A stretch of DNA of 53,157 nucleotides from the NCBI RefSeq assembly GCF_044772865.1, contig NZ_CP173030.1, positions 1-53,157 of the forward strand, written 5' to 3'. Positions within the stretch are counted from its first letter, which is position 1, and every line of letters begins with the position of its first letter. This DNA is from Algirhabdus cladophorae. Lineage in GTDB: Bacteria > Pseudomonadota > Alphaproteobacteria > Rhodobacterales > Rhodobacteraceae. This document shows positions 1-9,306 of the stretch, piece after piece. The notes beneath the pieces were generated by a model. That model was not told the origin of the DNA. It saw nothing but the letters and a program-made list of their open reading frames with translations, and ran no database searches. A program made the translations under genes and the position numbers.

Positions 1-735
1 TTTACCATGACCGACCGGGGCGAAAGCGCCTTGCGCAAATCCCGCGATACCTTTGAGGTCGGCCCTTCAAAAATGCACTGGACTGGCAGCCAGTTGATTA
101 TCGACATCAACGAGGTGTCCAGCCCGCCCTTGATCAGTCGCGTGCGCGGACGGGTGACTGTTACACCCCGCGCGCTGACCTCGGCCGAATTACCTCTGAC
201 GCCCGATGGCGCCCATGTCTGGCGGCCCTTTGCGCCGTGTTCAGACATCAAAGTAGAACTGGAAGCCAAGGACTGGCAATGGGAGGGCCACGGCTATTTC
301 GACGCCAACTTTGGCACCCGCGCCTTGGAAGATGATTTCAGCTATTGGACATGGGGGCGCTATCCTATGCCGGACGGCGCATTGTGCTTTTATGATGCAG
401 ACCGGTTGGATGGCACCAGCCTTGATGCAGGGATGATCTTTGACGAAGAGGGCGGCGTTAAAGTGATCAACAGCCCGCCCAAAACACCGATGAAACGCTC
501 CCTCTGGCAAGTGCGCCGCGAGACCCGCGCCGACGCAGGCTATACCCCGCACCAAGTCCAAAACATGCTGGATGCACCGTTTTATTCGCGATCCTCTGTG
601 CGCACGCAATATGGCGGTGTTGAAACCGTAGGCGTGCATGAGGCGCTGGATCTGGTGCGATTCCGCTCACCCCTGATCAAGCCAATGTTAGCAGTACGCG
701 TCCCGCGCAGACCCGGATGGCAGTTTGATGATTAA
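1..735 (+). CDS. crtC: CrtC, hydroxyneurosporene/acyclic carotenoid 1,2-hydratase, C-terminal part
   Basis: This is the larger part of a carotenoid 1,2-hydratase, which adds water to the terminal double bond of neurosporene or spheroidene-type carotenoids at the membrane. The frame is open from base 1 and the first in-frame ATG (7) is internal. The segment GHGYFDANFGTRALEDDF followed by SYWTWGR is typical of CrtC. The stop TAA is at 733-735. The missing N-terminal part is at the right end of the window, in the same frame, so the two ends belong to one gene if the molecule is circular. Joining with the shared TTTACC counted once gives GGRFTMTDRG, which fits the family better than a version with a repeated Phe-Thr. 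Confidence 0.93.
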   Translation, partial: FTMTDRGESALRKSRDTFEVGPSKMHWTGSQLIIDINEVSSPPLISRVRGRVTVTPRALTSAELPLTPDGAHVWRPFAPCSDIKVELEAKDWQWEGHGYFDANFGTRALEDDFSYWTWGRYPMPDGALCFYDADRLDGTSLDAGMIFDEEGGVKVINSPPKTPMKRSLWQVRRETRADAGYTPHQVQNMLDAPFYSRSSVRTQYGGVETVGVHEALDLVRFRSPLIKPMLAVRVPRRPGWQFDD

Positions 736-793
736 GGGTATTACCCCTCGCAGCTACGTCTCTCACCCTAAGGTATTTCAGGACTAAAGAAAC

Positions 794-1240
794 TTAGTTG
801 GTGCGCCAGATGTTTAGGTTCAGCGCTGCGGCGTAGCTAACCCAAATCAGATAGGGCACCATCAACAAACCCGCCACTTGGTCAAGCTGGAAAAAAGTGA
901 TCAACGTTCCAAGGACCGCGATCCATAAAACCAAGATCGCTACCATAGCCACGCCCAGTTTTTTCAGGCCAAAAAAGATCGGTGTCCAAAGGGTATTGGC
1001 CGCGATCTGGAAGGCCCAAAACCCCATAGGTACGGCGTTGTTTTCGTGCAGTGCGATGTGCATCGCGGCATAGGCACTGGCCACATAAAGGATCGTCCAA
1101 GCAATGGGAAACAGCCAATTGGGTGGGGTCCAGCCGGGTTTGGTGAGGTCCTTGTACCATTGGTCCGGCGGGAACAAGGATCCTGTGGCGGCGGCGGTAA
1201 AACTGGCGGCCATAAACAAAGCAAAAACAAACCAATCCAT
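794..1240 (-). CDS. tspO: TspO/MBR family tryptophan-rich sensory protein
   Basis: This 148-residue integral membrane protein has about five hydrophobic helices and the Trp/Pro-rich signature WTPPNWLFPIAWTILY at about residues 37-52. TspO (CrtK in the older Rhodobacter literature) is an outer-membrane tetrapyrrole/sterol-binding protein that affects photosynthesis gene expression in response to oxygen. It lies 28 nt downstream of crtB on the same strand, its usual PGC position, so it is probably co-transcribed with crtI-crtB. The length is normal for the family and no key segment is missing. Confidence 0.95.
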   Translation of the reverse strand: MDWFVFALFMAASFTAAATGSLFPPDQWYKDLTKPGWTPPNWLFPIAWTILYVASAYAAMHIALHENNAVPMGFWAFQIAANTLWTPIFFGLKKLGVAMVAILVLWIAVLGTLITFFQLDQVAGLLMVPYLIWVSYAAALNLNIWRTN

Positions 1241-1268
1241 CTAGGGCATCCCTTCTCAAGTTGGTACG

Positions 1269-2321
1269 TTAGCTAGGTTCCATTCCAGAATTGTCGAGTG
1301 TCTGCTGCGCCTGCTCGCGCTGCTTAAGCTCCATCAGCATATCCACAACACCGGCGGTTTTGCCTGTGCCCCAGATGCTGGTGCTTTGGGGCTTGGCGCG
1401 GCTGGCGGCATCCACCAAAAACTGCACTTCGTCCAGTGCTGGTGCATAGATCACCGCGGATTGCGGCATGACCAGCGAAACCCCTGTACGCAGGCCAGAT
1501 TGGGCGACCCACCCCAGCTTTTGCAGTTTGCTGGTATGGGCACGGCGCGAAATGCTGTCAAATCCGTTGCGCCGCAAATCAGAGCCTATTCCTGCGTAAA
1601 TCAACCGCGCAGCATAGATGCCAGTGCGGGATTTCAGCGGCAAAGCGCTGATGCCTGCTTCGGACCGGTGATAGAGGCGATCGGCCTCACTCAGCAGCGA
1701 TTTGACCATGGCCCGCACTTGCGTCGTGGGCAGTGGTTCAAAGAAAAACGCATCCACATCAATCTGATGCTCAGCCAGCCAATCCGTGGGCAAATAGATC
1801 CGGCGGGCACGGGCATCTTCGCCCACGTCGCGGGCAATATTTGTCAGCTGCATAGCAACACCCAGATCACAGGCCCTCGCCAATGCATCCGCATCACGCA
1901 CACCCATCAGCACGCACATCATTGCCCCCACGGCCGACGCTACGCGGGCAGAATAGGCGCGCACATCAGACAAAGTGGCATAGCGTTTTTCGCAGGCATC
2001 CCACGCCAGCCCCTCCAACAGCGCCTCAGGCAAGGCGCGTGGCATTTCGAAATCTTCGACGATCGCGGCAAAGGCCCGGTCCGCTGGCGCATCACGCGGC
2101 GTGCCGCGATAGACCAAGTCCAGACGGTCGCGCAGGGATAAGACCGCTGTCGCCTTTTCATCGTTCAGATCAACGGCATCATCTGCCAAGCGGCAAAACG
2201 CATAAAGCGCCAAGGCCGGATCGCGCACCGAAGCAGGCAATAGTTTAGAGGCGGCATGAAACGACAGGGACCCATGGCGGATCGCCTCACGGCAATGTTC
2301 CAGATCAGCAGGCGCAATCAT
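1269..2321 (-). CDS. crtB: 15-cis-phytoene synthase
   Basis: CrtB condenses two geranylgeranyl diphosphates to phytoene, the first committed carotenoid step. The 350-residue protein has both Asp-rich Mg-diphosphate motifs: DDAVD at residues 47-51 and NIARDVGED at 161-169. The start ATG overlaps the crtI stop by 4 nt (ATGA, 2318-2321), so translation is probably coupled. The gene is followed by tspO. The length fits the bacterial squalene/phytoene synthase family. Confidence 0.97.
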   Translation of the reverse strand: MIAPADLEHCREAIRHGSLSFHAASKLLPASVRDPALALYAFCRLADDAVDLNDEKATAVLSLRDRLDLVYRGTPRDAPADRAFAAIVEDFEMPRALPEALLEGLAWDACEKRYATLSDVRAYSARVASAVGAMMCVLMGVRDADALARACDLGVAMQLTNIARDVGEDARARRIYLPTDWLAEHQIDVDAFFFEPLPTTQVRAMVKSLLSEADRLYHRSEAGISALPLKSRTGIYAARLIYAGIGSDLRRNGFDSISRRAHTSKLQKLGWVAQSGLRTGVSLVMPQSAVIYAPALDEVQFLVDAASRAKPQSTSIWGTGKTAGVVDMLMELKQREQAQQTLDNSGMEPS

Positions 2322-3868
2322 TCTGCAGCCACTTTCGCCGCGTTCGGCACCAGTTGCGTCAACACTTCGGATGAGGTCACGACAGACGGAATGCCAGCCC
2401 CGGGATGCGTCCCCGCCCCCACCAGATAGAGGCCTTTGACCTCTTCGCTGATGTTATGGGGCCGGAACCATGCGCTTTGGAAAATGCGCGGCTCGAGGGA
2501 AAAACCTGCACCATGGGGCGACAAATAGCGGCTTTCAAAGGTCTTGGGCGTGAAGATCTCGGAGGCACTAAGATGATCCGCAAAACCCGGGATCAGTTTG
2601 TTGTGCAACACAGCCTCAACTTTCTGACGATACCTCTCGACCTCGGTGTCCCAATCCACAGCGCCTTCACCCACCAGATTGGGCACGGGTGACAGGGCGT
2701 AAAACGTGTCATCGCCTTCAGGGGCTGCAGTGGGATCGGTCACAGAAGGACGGTGCAAATAGATCGACATATCATCGGCCAAATGCCGTTTCATAAAGAT
2801 ATCCTTCAGAAGGCCACGATACCGCGGCCCGTTCAGGATCGTATGATGGCCCACATCCGACCATTTGCCGGCAGTGCCTTGGGTTCCGAAATACCAAACA
2901 AACAGCCCCATAGACCATCGGGCGTTCTTCAACTTTTTAGGCGTCCAACGTTTCTTGGGATAATTGCGAAGAAGCTGATCATAGGTGTGTCCCGGATCGG
3001 CGTTCGACACAACAATATCCGCGCCCATCACATGGCCCGACCCCAGCTTGACGCCCTTTACAGCGCCATCTTTGGTCAGGATTTCATCGACAGTTTCGCC
3101 TTGGATGACGCGCCCACCTTGATCCTTGATCACGCGCACCATTGCATCGGCCATGGCCTGAACCCCGCCCATTGCATAATGGACGCCGAATTCCTTCTCG
3201 AGATGGCTAACCAGGATATACATGCTGGTCACATGGGTCGGATCACCGCCAATAAAGAGCGGATGAAACGACAGGGCCATACGAAGCCGTTCGTCTTTGA
3301 CCCGCTTGGCGGCATGTTTGTACACCGATTGATCCGCGCGCAAAGCAACAAAGCCCGGCAGTTCCTTGATCAAATCCATTAGCTTATTCATGGGGCGACG
3401 GCCGAGGCCTTCAAACCCGAATTCATACCGCTTTTCGCTGTCTTTCAAAAAACGCTCAAAGCCTTTGACATCTCGCGGCGAAAGACGCGCGACCTCGTTG
3501 CGCATAAATTCTTCGCCCGGGCCAACGGTGAAATGGCTGCCGTCATCCCAACGAATTTCGTAGTAGGGCGACATGGGTCGCAAATCGACGTCCGCATCAA
3601 AATCACGCCCACAGTCTTGCCAAAGCTGGCGAAAGACTTGTGGCACAGTCACGATTGTCGGGCCCAAATCGAAACGGTGGCCGTTTTGAGTGATTGATGA
3701 GCCACGCCCACCAGCCCGATCCAGCTTATCCACCACCGTCACGCGATAGCCTTTAGCCCCCAGACGCATCGCTGCAGACAGCCCACCAAGGCCCGCCCCC
3801 ACGACAATCGCGTGCTGGCTGGCGGGTCCAAGATCATGTTCAGCGAGTCGTGGATCAAATTCCGTCAT
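2318..3868 (-). CDS. crtI: Phytoene desaturase (neurosporene/lycopene forming)
   Basis: CrtI is an FAD-dependent desaturase acting on phytoene at the membrane. The 516-residue protein has an N-terminal dinucleotide fold, VVGAGLGGLSAAMRLGAKG at about residues 22-40, and the C-terminal CrtI-type signature GAGTHPGAGIPSV. It is the first gene of a minus-strand unit crtI-crtB-tspO that diverges from crtA. The 128-nt gap to crtA holds two TGT-N12-ACA elements, so PpsR repression under oxygen or light is likely. CrtD, further along, shares the fold, but CrtI is assigned by its pairing with crtB. Confidence 0.96.
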   Translation of the reverse strand: MTEFDPRLAEHDLGPASQHAIVVGAGLGGLSAAMRLGAKGYRVTVVDKLDRAGGRGSSITQNGHRFDLGPTIVTVPQVFRQLWQDCGRDFDADVDLRPMSPYYEIRWDDGSHFTVGPGEEFMRNEVARLSPRDVKGFERFLKDSEKRYEFGFEGLGRRPMNKLMDLIKELPGFVALRADQSVYKHAAKRVKDERLRMALSFHPLFIGGDPTHVTSMYILVSHLEKEFGVHYAMGGVQAMADAMVRVIKDQGGRVIQGETVDEILTKDGAVKGVKLGSGHVMGADIVVSNADPGHTYDQLLRNYPKKRWTPKKLKNARWSMGLFVWYFGTQGTAGKWSDVGHHTILNGPRYRGLLKDIFMKRHLADDMSIYLHRPSVTDPTAAPEGDDTFYALSPVPNLVGEGAVDWDTEVERYRQKVEAVLHNKLIPGFADHLSASEIFTPKTFESRYLSPHGAGFSLEPRIFQSAWFRPHNISEEVKGLYLVGAGTHPGAGIPSVVTSSEVLTQLVPNAAKVAAE

Positions 3869-3884
3869 AGGGGCATCTTGGCAC

Positions 3885-3902
3885 TGTCTAGTTTAGTTTA
3901 CA
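3885..3902. promoter_or_regulatory. PpsR/CrtJ-type operator, crtI-crtA gap, site 1
   Basis: An exact TGT-N12-ACA element lies 17 nt upstream of the crtI start. PpsR tetramers typically bind two such sites, and a second one lies 59 nt away, on the crtA side. Confidence 0.75.
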
Positions 3903-3961
3903 ACAAATTTGGCTGCGCTTTTGTCCTATGCGCCAGTTTCCTTTGCATTTATTCAAAACTA

Positions 3962-3979
3962 TGTCACGATAGGTTTACA
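3962..3979. promoter_or_regulatory. PpsR/CrtJ-type operator, crtI-crtA gap, site 2
   Basis: A second exact TGT-N12-ACA element lies 17 nt upstream of the crtA ATG. With the site at 3885 it brackets both divergent promoters. Confidence 0.75.
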
Positions 3980-3996
3980 CTATGTAGCCGACTCGA

Positions 3997-4701
3997 ATGA
4001 ACCAGACTGTAAGCCTTAGCTTCTTTCGCTTTGACAGCGCGTTTGCGCAGCTGTGGGCGTTTGGAATGATGGGTGCCGCGCGCCTCTCTCTGCCCCGTGT
4101 CCCTGACATCGGGTTTTGGAAACTCTGCGGATCAGGCACGGGCGAGGGATTCACCCCTGTGCCCAATACCCGCGTTTATGCGATCCTGTGCACCTGGCCC
4201 GACGCGGCGACGGCCCGAAAGCAAACTCAAACTGCCAAGATTTTCCAGCGCTATGCGCATCAAGCCTCAGAGAATTGGACTGTGTTCCTTAATCCGACTT
4301 CCTCACGAGGCAATTGGGCGGGGATAGAGCCGTTTTTCCCGACAGAAACAGCCACTGATGGCCCCCTTGCCGCCCTCACCCGCGCCACGATCAAACCGCG
4401 CATTTTGCCGCGCTTTTGGGGGCAAGTCCCAGACATTTCCAAGGTGATCGGCACCGATCCCAACGTGGCGTTCAAGATCGGCATTGGCGAGGTGCCATGG
4501 CTGCACCAAGTGACCTTTTCGATTTGGCCGAATGCCAAAGCGATGGCCAATTTCGCCCGCAAAGACGGCCCACATGCACGTGCGATTAAGGCCGTGCGCG
4601 ACGGCGATTGGTTTGCCGAAGAACTCTATGCGCGTTTCACAGTTGTTGGCGAGACCGGCACATGGAACGGCACCAGCCCCCTATCCGGATTGGAGCTTTA
4701 G
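3997..4701 (+). CDS. crtA: Spheroidene monooxygenase
   Basis: CrtA oxygenates spheroidene to spheroidenone, the keto-carotenoid typical of aerobic phototrophs. The 234-residue protein begins MNQTVSLSFFRF and contains the family segments GEGFTPVPNTRVYAILCTWP and GIGEVPWLHQVTFSIWPN. The stop TAG is immediately followed by the bchI ATG, so crtA-bchI-bchD-bchO form one unit. There is no strong Shine-Dalgarno before ATG 3997, but this start gives the usual N-terminus. PpsR-type sites lie just upstream. Confidence 0.95.
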   Translation: MNQTVSLSFFRFDSAFAQLWAFGMMGAARLSLPRVPDIGFWKLCGSGTGEGFTPVPNTRVYAILCTWPDAATARKQTQTAKIFQRYAHQASENWTVFLNPTSSRGNWAGIEPFFPTETATDGPLAALTRATIKPRILPRFWGQVPDISKVIGTDPNVAFKIGIGEVPWLHQVTFSIWPNAKAMANFARKDGPHARAIKAVRDGDWFAEELYARFTVVGETGTWNGTSPLSGLEL

Positions 4702-5709
4702 ATGACAAAACATGCGTTCCCATTTTCTGCGATTGTCGGCCAGTCCGAGATGAAAGAAGCGATGATCCTCACCGCAATTGACCCCGGTATCGGTGGCGTT
4801 TTGGTATTTGGCGATCGCGGCACCGGTAAATCAACCGCTGTGCGTGCCTTGGCCGCCCTGTTGCCCCCTATTCAGGCCGTGGCAGGCTGTCCAACCAATG
4901 CAGCCACCCTCAAAGATTGCCCGGATTGGGCAAATATCATCGACGATCAAGTCATCGAAAAACCAACCCCTGTGATAGACTTGCCCCTTGGCGCCACCGA
5001 GGATCGTGTTGTGGGCGCGTTGGACATTGAAAAGGCCCTAACCAAGGGCGAAAAGGCGTTTGAAGCCGGGCTTCTGGCCCGGGCCAACCGTGGCTATCTG
5101 TATATTGACGAGGTCAATCTGCTGGAGGATCACATCGTTGATCTACTGCTCGATGTAGCCCAATCTGGCGAGAATGTCGTCGAACGCGAGGGCCTGTCGA
5201 TCCGTCATGACGCCAAGTTCGTTTTGGTAGGTTCCGGCAACCCTGAAGAAGGCGAATTACGGCCACAACTGTTGGACCGCTTCGGCCTGTCTGTCGATGT
5301 AGGCTCGCCCAAGGATATCGACGAGCGTGTCGAGGTGATCAAGCGTCGCGATGCCTTTGAAACCAACACTGGTCCGTTCATGACCCATTGGACCGGCGAA
5401 GATGCGCAATTGCGCGACAAAATTATGCAAGGCCGCACCGCCCTGCCCGCCGTCAAAACCCCTGACAGCACCCTCCGCGATTGCGCCGAGCTGTGTGTCG
5501 CATTGGGCTCCGACGGGTTGCGAGGCGAATTGACCCTACTTCGGACAGCCCGGGCCTATGCCGCCTTCAACCAAGATGGCGAAATCACTCGCGAACACTT
5601 GCGCCACGTGGCCCCGATGGCTCTGCGGCACCGTTTGCGGCGGGATCCTTTGGATGATGCAGGCTCTTCCGCGCGCGTCGCCCGCACAGTGACCGAGGTT
5701 TTGGGGTGA
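4702..5709 (+). CDS. bchI: Magnesium chelatase ATPase subunit I
   Basis: BchI is the AAA+ motor of magnesium chelatase, which works with BchD and BchH to insert Mg into protoporphyrin IX. The 335-residue protein has Walker A GDRGTGKS (37-44), Walker B GYLYIDEVNLL (131-141) and the conserved LVGSGNPEEGELRPQLLDRF segment. The start abuts the crtA stop. The end overlaps the GTG start of bchD by 4 nt (GTGA, 5706-5709). The length is normal for bacterial BchI. Confidence 0.98.
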   Translation: MTKHAFPFSAIVGQSEMKEAMILTAIDPGIGGVLVFGDRGTGKSTAVRALAALLPPIQAVAGCPTNAATLKDCPDWANIIDDQVIEKPTPVIDLPLGATEDRVVGALDIEKALTKGEKAFEAGLLARANRGYLYIDEVNLLEDHIVDLLLDVAQSGENVVEREGLSIRHDAKFVLVGSGNPEEGELRPQLLDRFGLSVDVGSPKDIDERVEVIKRRDAFETNTGPFMTHWTGEDAQLRDKIMQGRTALPAVKTPDSTLRDCAELCVALGSDGLRGELTLLRTARAYAAFNQDGEITREHLRHVAPMALRHRLRRDPLDDAGSSARVARTVTEVLG

Positions 5710-7391
5710 AACAGACACTCAACAGCTGGTCACAGGCGCAATTGGCGCTGACCCTGTTGTCGATCGATCCGGCAGGTCTTGGTGGGATGTGGGTCCGCGC
5801 GCGATCCGGTCCTGTTAGGTCTCAATTTACGGCCGATCTGGCGAAACTTCCCCTGCCCTTGCGCAAACTTCACCCCTCCGTCGGCGACGACGTGCTGTAT
5901 GAAGGCGTTGATTTGGGGGCGACCCTCGCGCAAAGCCGTGTGGTGCGCAGTGCAGGCCTTTTGGACAGCCCCGCAACGCTTGCTCTGACCATGGCCGAAC
6001 GCTGCCCCCCTGCCCTCGCTGCACGTCTGGCGCTGGCCCTCGACGTAACACCCCAGCATTGCGTGATCGCTTTGGACGAAGGCACTGAAGACGACGATCC
6101 CTTGCCCGCCGCCCTTGCTGCGCGTCTGGCATTTCAAGCGGATCTCAGCGATATGGCATGGTCGGTCGCAGATCCTTGGCGGCCCGATCAGAAATTGCTA
6201 AGAAATGCGAAGTTTTTTCTACCCAAGGTTGTGTTATCCGAACAAAGTCGCACACTTTTGGTTACCACGGCCGTGAAACTGGGTATCGATGACCTGCGTG
6301 CGCCTTTGATGGCTGCGAAAACTGCGCGCCTGCACGCCGCGCTTTGGTACCGCGAAGACGTGGCGCCAGAGGACCTCGAGATTGCCGCGCAATTGGTTTA
6401 TACATCTCGTGCAGTTATGCTACCAGAACGAGACGAACAGCCCGCACCGCCTGAACCGGAAATGCAGTCTGATACAGCAGAAAAAGGCGATAGCCAGACG
6501 CCGGACGACATCGAAATCCCACAAGATATTCTGCTGGACGCCGTTCGTGCCAATCTGCCCGACGATGTGCTTGCCAAGCTTGCCTCGTCCAAAACCACCC
6601 GCGCCACTGGAAACGGGTCTGGCGATGTCCAAAAGGGCAATCGCAAGGGCCGCCCGCTGCCAGCCCGCGCGGGTAGATTAACCGGTCAAACCCGCATCGA
6701 TCTGATTGGAACACTGCGCGCCGCCGCCCCGTGGCAGCCCATCCGGCAAAGCCTGTCCCCGCGGGGACACCCGGCCCCTGCCCTTCTGATCCAGCCCTCT
6801 GACATCCGCCTCAAACGCTACGAATCCAAGTCGGATCGCCTGTTGATTTTCGCTGTGGATGCTTCTGGCTCTGCCGCAATGACACGGCTGAACGAGGCGA
6901 AAGGCGCGGTAGAATTGCTGCTGGCCCAAGCCTATGCACGGCGCGATCACGTGGCGCTTGTGTCCTTCCGTGGACAGGGTGCGGATATCCTGCTGCAACC
7001 AACACGATCTTTGGTACAGACCAAGCGGCAATTGGCGGCCCTACCCGGCGGCGGCGGCACACCTTTGGCCCACGGCCTTAAGACCGCGATGGAAGTGGCC
7101 CACGGGGCAAAGTCTAAGGGTATGACGCCAACCATTGCCCTGCTGACCGATGGACGCGCCAATATAGCACTTGATGGGCAGGCAAATCGCAAAGATGCAG
7201 CGGACGATGCGCAACGATTGGGCCAATCCGTGCGCGGCCAAAACATGTCCGCGCTCGTGATCGATATGGGCAACCGCCCAGAACGCGCCCTTGAGGCCCT
7301 CGCAGGCACCATGGACGCCCCCTACATCCCGCTGCCCCGCGCCAATGCTCAACGGCTGTCTACGGCCGTCTCAGCGGCTCTGGACGGCTAG
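5706..7391 (+). CDS. bchD: Magnesium chelatase subunit D
   Basis: BchD is the structural partner of BchI in Mg-chelatase. The 561-residue protein has a degenerate AAA+ domain (about 1-200), an acidic Pro/Glu-rich linker around 235-260, and a C-terminal von Willebrand A domain with the MIDAS motif DASGS and the later LLTDGRAN. It starts with GTG overlapping the bchI stop. A perfect 16-bp palindrome (6754-6769) of the parS type found around parAB is embedded in the coding sequence and encodes Leu-Ser-Pro-Arg-Gly-His, so the gene probably doubles as a partition site. Confidence 0.97.
   Translation: MKQTLNSWSQAQLALTLLSIDPAGLGGMWVRARSGPVRSQFTADLAKLPLPLRKLHPSVGDDVLYEGVDLGATLAQSRVVRSAGLLDSPATLALTMAERCPPALAARLALALDVTPQHCVIALDEGTEDDDPLPAALAARLAFQADLSDMAWSVADPWRPDQKLLRNAKFFLPKVVLSEQSRTLLVTTAVKLGIDDLRAPLMAAKTARLHAALWYREDVAPEDLEIAAQLVYTSRAVMLPERDEQPAPPEPEMQSDTAEKGDSQTPDDIEIPQDILLDAVRANLPDDVLAKLASSKTTRATGNGSGDVQKGNRKGRPLPARAGRLTGQTRIDLIGTLRAAAPWQPIRQSLSPRGHPAPALLIQPSDIRLKRYESKSDRLLIFAVDASGSAAMTRLNEAKGAVELLLAQAYARRDHVALVSFRGQGADILLQPTRSLVQTKRQLAALPGGGGTPLAHGLKTAMEVAHGAKSKGMTPTIALLTDGRANIALDGQANRKDAADDAQRLGQSVRGQNMSALVIDMGNRPERALEALAGTMDAPYIPLPRANAQRLSTAVSAALDG
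6755..6768. other. parS-like palindrome 1 (perfect), inside bchD
   Basis: GTCCCCGCGGGGAC, a perfect 14-bp palindrome extended to 16 bp by flanking T and A. The same core recurs within parB (twice) and parA, so it is read as a ParB-binding centromere site. Confidence 0.75.
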
Positions 7392-7398
7392 CGAGACG

Positions 7399-8256
7399 AT
7401 GAGGTGGGGCAAGCAACCGCGCGACTGGCCAAATGCGATGTATTCGCGACAGGTGATCTGCCCACCGCATAAATGGCATGTTCAGGAAATCGGCACTGGC
7501 CCCACTCTGCTGTTGCTACATGGCGCAGGGGGATCGACGCACAGCTGGCGCGACATACTGCCCGCACTGGCCGAAGACTATCACGTTGTCGCCATTGACC
7601 TGCCCGGCCAGGGCATGACCCAGCTTGGGGCACGGCAAAGATGCGGCTTAGAAGCGATGGCCGCTGATATCGAAAAACTCATGGCCCACGAAGGCTGGCA
7701 GCCAAGTGCAATTATTGGCCATTCTGCAGGTGTTGCGATTGCGCTGGAACTGGCCCGTCCCCACGGGGACACCCCCCTCAAGATCATCGGGATCAATGCG
7801 GCCTTAGGGAATTTCAAAGGGCTGGCCGGAGTGGTCTTTCCTGTCATTGCCAAGGTGCTGGCCATCAGCCCGTTTGTATCCAATATGTTTGCTGCTGCGA
7901 ACGGTTCCGAGGCCTCAGTCCAGAGACTAATCAGTGGAACAGGCTCTGATATTGATGCAGAAGGGCGCAAGCACTATTCACGGTTAGTCAGTGACAAAGA
8001 GCACGTGAACGGCACGCTATCAATGATGGCGCAATGGTCGTTGGATGGGCTGTTGGCACGCCTTCCACAGATCTTCAATCAAACCCTGTTTATCGTCGGT
8101 GACCGGGACAAGGCCGTGCCGCCAGATACGTCTGAGAAAGCGGCGCAAAAGATGCCTAAGGCCCAAGTCACTGTGCTGCCGGGATTAGGGCATTTGGCCC
8201 ATGAGGAAGAGCCACAAAAGATCACGCAATTGATCAAAGATTTCTTAGCGGTCTAG
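7399..8256 (+). CDS. bchO: BchO, alpha/beta hydrolase associated with Mg chelatase
   Basis: BchO is an alpha/beta-hydrolase-fold protein always found with bchID; its exact reaction is not established. The ATG at 7399, 7 nt after the bchD stop, gives a 285-residue protein. The open frame runs back to 7291 inside bchD, but nothing supports an earlier start. It has the oxyanion region LLLLHGAGGSTHSW, the nucleophile elbow IGHSAG and the late His region LPGLGHLAHEEEP. The 3' end overlaps the convergent parB by 12 nt, so this is the junction between the PGC and the replicon. A near-perfect parS-like site lies in the coding sequence. Confidence 0.94.
   Translation: MRWGKQPRDWPNAMYSRQVICPPHKWHVQEIGTGPTLLLLHGAGGSTHSWRDILPALAEDYHVVAIDLPGQGMTQLGARQRCGLEAMAADIEKLMAHEGWQPSAIIGHSAGVAIALELARPHGDTPLKIIGINAALGNFKGLAGVVFPVIAKVLAISPFVSNMFAAANGSEASVQRLISGTGSDIDAEGRKHYSRLVSDKEHVNGTLSMMAQWSLDGLLARLPQIFNQTLFIVGDRDKAVPPDTSEKAAQKMPKAQVTVLPGLGHLAHEEEPQKITQLIKDFLAV
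7757..7770. other. parS-like palindrome 2 (one central mismatch), inside bchO
   Basis: GTCCCCACGGGGAC keeps both 6-bp arms of the core and differs only at the central base. It encodes part of Arg-Pro-His-Gly-Asp-Thr of BchO. Confidence 0.6.
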
Positions 8257-9306
8257 CGCCTTAAAGAACGCCTCTACAGCACCTTCTAATTTCTGACGAT
8301 CCACAGCCGAAAAATCGCGGTTCAGACTCAGTTCGACCCGTCCCTTGGCCGCCACACATTTCGCTGTCCCCGCGGGGACGGCCATCTGAAAACTGGTCTT
8401 GGCGGACTTTACACGTTCGGTTTTCGCACCCTTGCTGGGCTTGGCACTGGCTTTGAGAAAACTCCGCAAATAGGCCAGTTCTTCGTCTGCTGTCACTTGC
8501 CCCATTGATTGAAGCTTATCGCGCAAAAAGGCACGTTGTTCAGGCTGTTCTTCCAGACGTTTGTTTAGCTCAACACCCACAGCACGAGGCAGGGCCGCAG
8601 GATGTTGTACCGCATCATCGAGCCAGCGAAACAGCCGCGCAAAGTTTTTGATGTAGGCCCGTTTTTGCCGCGCGGCAGAGGCGAAAAGCTGGTCAATTGC
8701 GTCGTTGATATCTTGCACCGGCAGATTGCCATCACGCACATAAGCCCATGCCAATTGCGCCATCTCGCCAAAGCTAATGTCCTTGCGCACAAGATTTTCA
8801 TCGACCATACGGCGATAGAGGCTTTCCAGATTTTCGCCTTTGGCCACCAACCCCGCAGGGATCGTATCAAAGCCAGCACCACCTTCATCGCGCAATTGTT
8901 TGAACGCCTGCAACCGGCGAAACCCTTGGATCAACTCAAAGCCATCTGCCGTCTCTTGCACCCGTATCGGGTTGCTCAGGCCAGTCTCTTGGATTGAGGT
9001 CTTCAGCTCCTCCAGTTCCAGATCAATCCCTTCGGCACGGTCGCGCACCAGTTTGGTCACATGGATCTGATCGAGCGGGATCAACCCAGTGATCAACCCG
9101 AGCTTTTTCAGCCGCACATGTTCATGGGCGAGCGCATCGTTTTCCGCACGGATTTGATCCGCAAGCGCGTCACGTTCGGACACAGCATCAGCACTTTCGC
9201 TGATCGCTGCAGCCATGGGGCCACGACGACCAGAGCCTTCCGTCCCCGCGGGGACACTTGGGTCTGTATCCTCAAAATCAATGTCGAAAACGCGGCGCTT
9301 GCTCAT
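8245..9306 (-). CDS. parB: ParB/RepB-family partition protein
   Basis: This 353-residue protein has a ParB N-terminal domain at about residues 70-150 (LIPLDQIHVTKLVRDRAEGI, then LSNPIRVQ and GFRRLQAFKQLRDEGG), followed by a helical DNA-binding region and a basic C-terminal part. It should bind centromere sites and work with ParA to segregate the plasmid. The start overlaps the parA stop by 4 nt (9303-9306). The gene contains two perfect GTCCCCGCGGGGAC palindromes, both translated as Val-Pro-Ala-Gly-Thr. Its 3' end overlaps bchO tail to tail. Chromosomal ParB is less likely because of the linked rep gene. Confidence 0.9.
   Translation of the reverse strand: MSKRRVFDIDFEDTDPSVPAGTEGSGRRGPMAAAISESADAVSERDALADQIRAENDALAHEHVRLKKLGLITGLIPLDQIHVTKLVRDRAEGIDLELEELKTSIQETGLSNPIRVQETADGFELIQGFRRLQAFKQLRDEGGAGFDTIPAGLVAKGENLESLYRRMVDENLVRKDISFGEMAQLAWAYVRDGNLPVQDINDAIDQLFASAARQKRAYIKNFARLFRWLDDAVQHPAALPRAVGVELNKRLEEQPEQRAFLRDKLQSMGQVTADEELAYLRSFLKASAKPSKGAKTERVKSAKTSFQMAVPAGTAKCVAAKGRVELSLNRDFSAVDRQKLEGAVEAFFKALDR
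8366..8379. other. parS-like palindrome 3 (perfect), inside parB
   Basis: A perfect GTCCCCGCGGGGAC in the 3' part of parB, one of four identical copies between 6.7 and 9.7 kb. Confidence 0.75.
9242..9255. other. parS-like palindrome 4 (perfect), inside parB near its start
   Basis: A perfect GTCCCCGCGGGGAC about 50 nt inside the parB start. It encodes Val-Pro-Ala-Gly-Thr, as at sites 3 and 5. Confidence 0.75.
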